A stretch of DNA of 64,000 nt. It comes from a candidate division KSB1 bacterium. GTDB taxonomy: Bacteria; Zhuqueibacterota; Zhuqueibacteria; Zhuqueibacterales; Zhuqueibacteraceae. The stretch lies in assembly GCA_034506255.1 (NCBI GenBank), contig JAPDPX010000004.1, forward strand, positions 186,001 through 250,000. Direction: 5' to 3'. Below, piece by piece: positions 61,167-64,000 of this stretch. The position numbers and the translations under genes were made by a program. The notes under the pieces were generated by a model. That model searched no databases, had not been told where the DNA came from, and worked only from the letters and a program-made list of their open reading frames with translations. Within the stretch, counting starts at the first letter, position 1, and every line of letters begins with the position of its first letter.

Positions 61167-63488
61167 ATGCGAAAAATATTTTGGCTGCTGCTGTTGCATG
61201 TCAACGTGGCGTCTCTTGCGCAATCGGCGGGCCGCATCGAAGGCCGTGTGGTTGATGCCCGCACCGGTGAGCCCCTCGCCGGTGCCAACGTTCTGGTGGT
61301 CGGCACCAATTTGGGCGCCAGCGCCGATGCCGGGGGATTTTTTGTCATCCCCAATCTCGCGCCGGGAACCTATCTTCTGCGCTTTTCTTTTCTGGGGTAT
61401 GAAAGCCTGACCAAAACCGACGTGGTGGTCAGTGCCGTGCGGCCGGCGATCGTCAATGTCCAAATGGTGGAAGGCTCTCTGCAGCGGCAGGAAGTGGTGG
61501 TCACCCCCGGCTATTTTGCCGAGGCCCGGACAAGTCCGGTCAGCACCACGCAACTGGCGGCGGAGGAGATTCGGCGCTTTCCCGGCGGCTTCGAAGACAT
61601 CGTGCGCACCGCTGCCACGCTGCCGGGCGTCGCGGTGGTCAACGAGGGCGGCCGCAACGACCTGCTGGTGCGCGGCGGCGGCCCCACGGAAAATCTCTAC
61701 CTCATCAACAACCTCGAAGTGCCCAATCTCAACCATTTCGGCACACAAGGCTCCAGCAGTGGTGCTCTCAGCTTCGTGAATTTGGATTTCATCGACCGCG
61801 TCGAATTTTCCACCGGCGGCTTTGGCGTGCGCTATGGCGACAAAATGTCCTCCGTGCTCGCGCTCGACACGCGGCCCGGCCGGCGCGACCGCCCGGGCGG
61901 CGAGGCCACCATCTCCGCCACACAATTCGGCCTCAATCTCGAAGGCCCGCTGTTGCGCCGCGGCGATTTTCTCTTCTCCGCGCGGCAAAGCTATCTCGAT
62001 TTGATCTTCCGCGCCGCCGGCCTGCCATTCATCCCGGTTTACACCGACTTCAACCTGATCACCGATTATGAATTTTCCCCGCGCAGCCGGCTCTCCTTCC
62101 TCGCCCTGGTCGCCCTCGATCGCGTCGACCGCGATCAAAGCAGCCTGAAAAATCGCGTGACCAATGCCGGCATTCTGGACAACACCCAAAACCAAATCAT
62201 CACCGGCGCCACCTGGCGCCGCGTGCTCGGCCGCGGCTTCTTCGACCTCACCGCCAGCCTCAACTACAACGGCTTCCGCTTCAGCCAGATCGACGAATAC
62301 GAACGCGAATACTTCAACAGCCGCGCCGATGAGACCGAGTTGCATCTCAAACTGACCTCCCAACTCGGCCTGTCGCGCGGCGGCAGCCTGTCGGCCGGTC
62401 TCGCCGTCAAGCACATCATCAATGACAACACTGCGGTTTTTGCCGACACGATTTATGATCGCAGCGGCCGGCGGGTCGCGGTGGCCAGCCTGGGGCTGCC
62501 GGCCGTCAATGTGGCCGCCCTCACCACCCGGAAATATGCCGCCCATGCCGAGTGGCAGCAGCCGCTTCTGCCCTGGTTCAATTTCACTTTCGGCCTGCGC
62601 GGCGACCTCCATGCCTTTCTCGACCGGCCTTTCTACCCCGCCGCGCGGCTGGCGGTGGGCTTCCAACCGGTGCCGTCTCTCAAATTCAAAACCAGTGCCG
62701 GCCGCTATTACCAGTCACCCTCCCACGTCTGGGTGGTGAATTCCGCCAACCGCGCGCTGCGCGCCATGCGCAATGACATGGTGGTGTTTGGCGTGGAATA
62801 TCTGTTGCGGCCCGAGGTCAACCTCTCCCTGGAAGCCTACTACAAACGCTACCGCGATCTGCCCACCGGCACGCTGGCGGGCATCAATGACTATTTCGTG
62901 CTCACCAACACCGGTGTTGGCTACGGCGGCCGTGAAGATGACTTTCAATCGTTCGGCTATTTCCCCCTGGCCTCGCAAGGCCGGGGCAGAGCCCACGGTT
63001 TCGAAGTGTTGCTGCAGAAGCGCTTTTCCGAAGTGCCGTGCTACGGGCAACTCAGTCTGGCATACAACCAGAGCGAGTATACCGCAGCCAATGGCGTCAC
63101 TCATCCCGGGCAATTTGACCAGCGCTGGATTTTCAACCTCTCCGGCGGATATGTCTTCAACGCCAAATGGGAGATCAGCGGCAAGTTTCGCTTCTACACC
63201 GGCGCGCCCTATACCCCGGTTTATCTGCCCTCGCAAAACGGCGGCAAGATTCAAAACCTTCCGGAAGAATATCTCTCGCGCCGCCTGGCCGCCGGCCATC
63301 ACCTCGACATGCGCGTGGATCGCCGCTTTCATTTCAGCGGCTGGGCGATGATCCTGTTTCTCGACATTCAAAACCTTTACAACAATCCCTTGCCGCGCCG
63401 GCCGCGTTATGATTTCTGGGAAAATCGCATCGATGATCGTGATGCACTCGGGCTGCTGCCTTCGCTGGGCATCAGTGCCGCCTTTTGA
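61167..63488 (+). CDS. TonB-dependent receptor with N-terminal carboxypeptidase-like domain
   Basis: 773 residues from ATG 61167 (61161 also possible). A signal peptide (KIFWLLLLHVNVASLAQ) precedes a CarboxypepD_reg-like beta domain (RIEGRVVDARTGEPLAGANV, about 20-105), the plug domain (about 120-230: IVRTAATLPGVAVVNEGGRN, DLLVRGGGPTENLYLI), and a 22-strand barrel ending in LGISAAF. It is an active outer-membrane transporter driven by TonB; the substrate is unknown. SusD-type lipoproteins are absent nearby, so glycan uptake is not indicated. The neighbouring peroxiredoxin gives no substrate hint. Confidence 0.92.
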   Translation: MRKIFWLLLLHVNVASLAQSAGRIEGRVVDARTGEPLAGANVLVVGTNLGASADAGGFFVIPNLAPGTYLLRFSFLGYESLTKTDVVVSAVRPAIVNVQMVEGSLQRQEVVVTPGYFAEARTSPVSTTQLAAEEIRRFPGGFEDIVRTAATLPGVAVVNEGGRNDLLVRGGGPTENLYLINNLEVPNLNHFGTQGSSSGALSFVNLDFIDRVEFSTGGFGVRYGDKMSSVLALDTRPGRRDRPGGEATISATQFGLNLEGPLLRRGDFLFSARQSYLDLIFRAAGLPFIPVYTDFNLITDYEFSPRSRLSFLALVALDRVDRDQSSLKNRVTNAGILDNTQNQIITGATWRRVLGRGFFDLTASLNYNGFRFSQIDEYEREYFNSRADETELHLKLTSQLGLSRGGSLSAGLAVKHIINDNTAVFADTIYDRSGRRVAVASLGLPAVNVAALTTRKYAAHAEWQQPLLPWFNFTFGLRGDLHAFLDRPFYPAARLAVGFQPVPSLKFKTSAGRYYQSPSHVWVVNSANRALRAMRNDMVVFGVEYLLRPEVNLSLEAYYKRYRDLPTGTLAGINDYFVLTNTGVGYGGREDDFQSFGYFPLASQGRGRAHGFEVLLQKRFSEVPCYGQLSLAYNQSEYTAANGVTHPGQFDQRWIFNLSGGYVFNAKWEISGKFRFYTGAPYTPVYLPSQNGGKIQNLPEEYLSRRLAAGHHLDMRVDRRFHFSGWAMILFLDIQNLYNNPLPRRPRYDFWENRIDDRDALGLLPSLGISAAF

Positions 63489-63528
63489 TGCCGGGAGTTG
63501 GTGCGGCAGGATCGGTCGCAGTCAATTC

Positions 63529-63643
63529 TGCACCACCGCACGCCGGACACCCAGGGGAAGGTCTGGAAACAGGGCGAAGTCCGACTTGGGCAGCGGATTT
63601 TGCGAAATTTGACAACTCGCCGCGCCCAAGTCGGACTGGTGCA
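63529..63643. repeat. Long nested inverted repeat after the TonB receptor gene
   Basis: AGTCCGACTTGGGC (63578-63591) pairs perfectly with GCCCAAGTCGGACT (63624-63637), extended inward by GCGG/CCGC. A flanking pair TGCACCA (63529-63535)/TGGTGCA (63637-63643) lies outside it, and GCAGTCAA occurs on both sides. A T6 run follows at about 63656. Confidence 0.65.
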
Positions 63644-63889
63644 TTGCAGTCAAGAGTTTTTTAAGAATGTTTAGATTTCAGAAATAGAATTCTTTCTCAT
63701 GAGTTGCTTCCGTTCGTGGGCTAACGGAAGGAGCGCGCAGCGCGACTTCACTCACTTTAGAAACGGAGAGCGGCGGTAAAAGTGCTCAACTGCCTTTGGG
63801 TCGGCTCGCAAAGGGCATCCCGCGAACCAAAGAACAAACGATTTACCTTTTGCCCTCGCCCCTTGCCCCTCGCATCTTGCCCCTTGCCC

Positions 63890-63918
63890 TTGCTTTTTCG
63901 CCCGTGCCCGGCTATATT
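63890..63918 (+). promoter_or_regulatory. Promoter of the GTPase gene at the window end
   Basis: TTGCTT (63890-63895), a 17-base spacer and GCTATATT (TATATT at 63913-63918), 38 bases before the ATG at 63957. It abuts a pyrimidine-rich low-complexity stretch (63849-63892: GCCCCTTGCCC-type units). Confidence 0.65.
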
Positions 63919-63956
63919 TCGCGGCAATCTCATTGTCCCCCTTGTCAGGCACAACC

Positions 63957-64000
63957 ATGTCGGCTCTCCAGAAAAAAATCTGCCTGCTCGGCACGTTTGG
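63957..64000 (+). CDS. Start of a Ras/Rab-like small GTPase gene (truncated by window end)
   Basis: The visible codons read MSALQKKICLLGTFG, the typical opening of bacterial Rab/Ras-like GTPases, whose P-loop G(x)4GK(S/T) would follow immediately outside the window. A consensus promoter lies 38 bases upstream. Only 14 complete codons are seen, so the assignment rests on the KICLLG-F-G pattern. Confidence 0.6.
   Translation, partial: MSALQKKICLLGTF

Overview
The window is a GC-rich (roughly 60 % by eye) bacterial chromosome segment. Its gene content is Gram-negative and FCB-like: two TonB-dependent receptors, a TamA/TamB pair, bactofilin, an ATP synthase subunit a with a long presequence-like N-terminus, large periplasmic TPR proteins with ExbB/ExbD partners, and abundant hairpin-type intergenic repeats. 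I infer an uncultured FCB-type lineage such as candidate division KSB1 or a relative of Calditrichota; there is no rRNA to test this.

Layout. 1-9838: tail of a TonB-dependent receptor, a small membrane protein, five tandem 70-bp structured repeats, a 1841-residue Ser/Thr kinase-ATPase-GAF-histidine kinase fusion, and about 1.8 kb of repeats holding the relic of a second histidine kinase. 9839-23430: ligA, YtxH and DUF948 small proteins, an inositol-monophosphatase-family phosphatase, a receiver-like protein, the TamA-like/TamB pair, a lipoprotein, obgE and dprA. 23493-32774: an M23 endopeptidase, bactofilin, then a complete ATP synthase operon (two AtpI/AtpZ-type proteins, atpBEFHAGDC). 33772-45080: a trans-envelope locus of two giant exported TPR/coiled-coil proteins, a small exported protein, ExbB/TolQ, two ExbD/TolR and a TonB/AgmX-like transducer. 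45221-50631: aspS, phosphofructokinase, gap, tpiA, secG and tRNA-Leu. 50833-53254 (minus): a hypothetical exported protein, a trypsin-like protease and tRNA-Asn. 53373-59935: a CarH-like B12 photoreceptor repressor divergent from a photolyase-family/SDR/SDR/FAD-oxidoreductase operon. 60170-64000: a peroxiredoxin, a complete TonB-dependent receptor and the start of a Ras-like GTPase gene.

Most interesting points. (1) The 33772-45080 locus looks like a proton-motive-force-driven trans-envelope machine related to Tol/Exb/Agl systems; one of its two ExbD proteins has Asn at position 25, where the proton-carrying Asp normally sits, and the other keeps Asp. (2) The light-response locus combines a W-x9-EH B12 sensor, two face-to-face consensus promoters sharing TTATACAA in their spacers, and a repressor gene that appears leaderless. 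(3) One repeat architecture (an outer inverted repeat enclosing two small hairpins) recurs with unrelated sequences, both as intergenic tandem copies and as in-frame insertions inside the giant kinase. (4) A 28-bp hairpin at 1277-1340 has all its wobble pairs oriented so that only the plus-strand RNA folds fully. (5) The phosphofructokinase carries Asp104/Lys124, the pyrophosphate-type signature. Several promoters fit TTGAC(A/T)-N16/17-(G)CTATATT, which gives a usable local promoter consensus.
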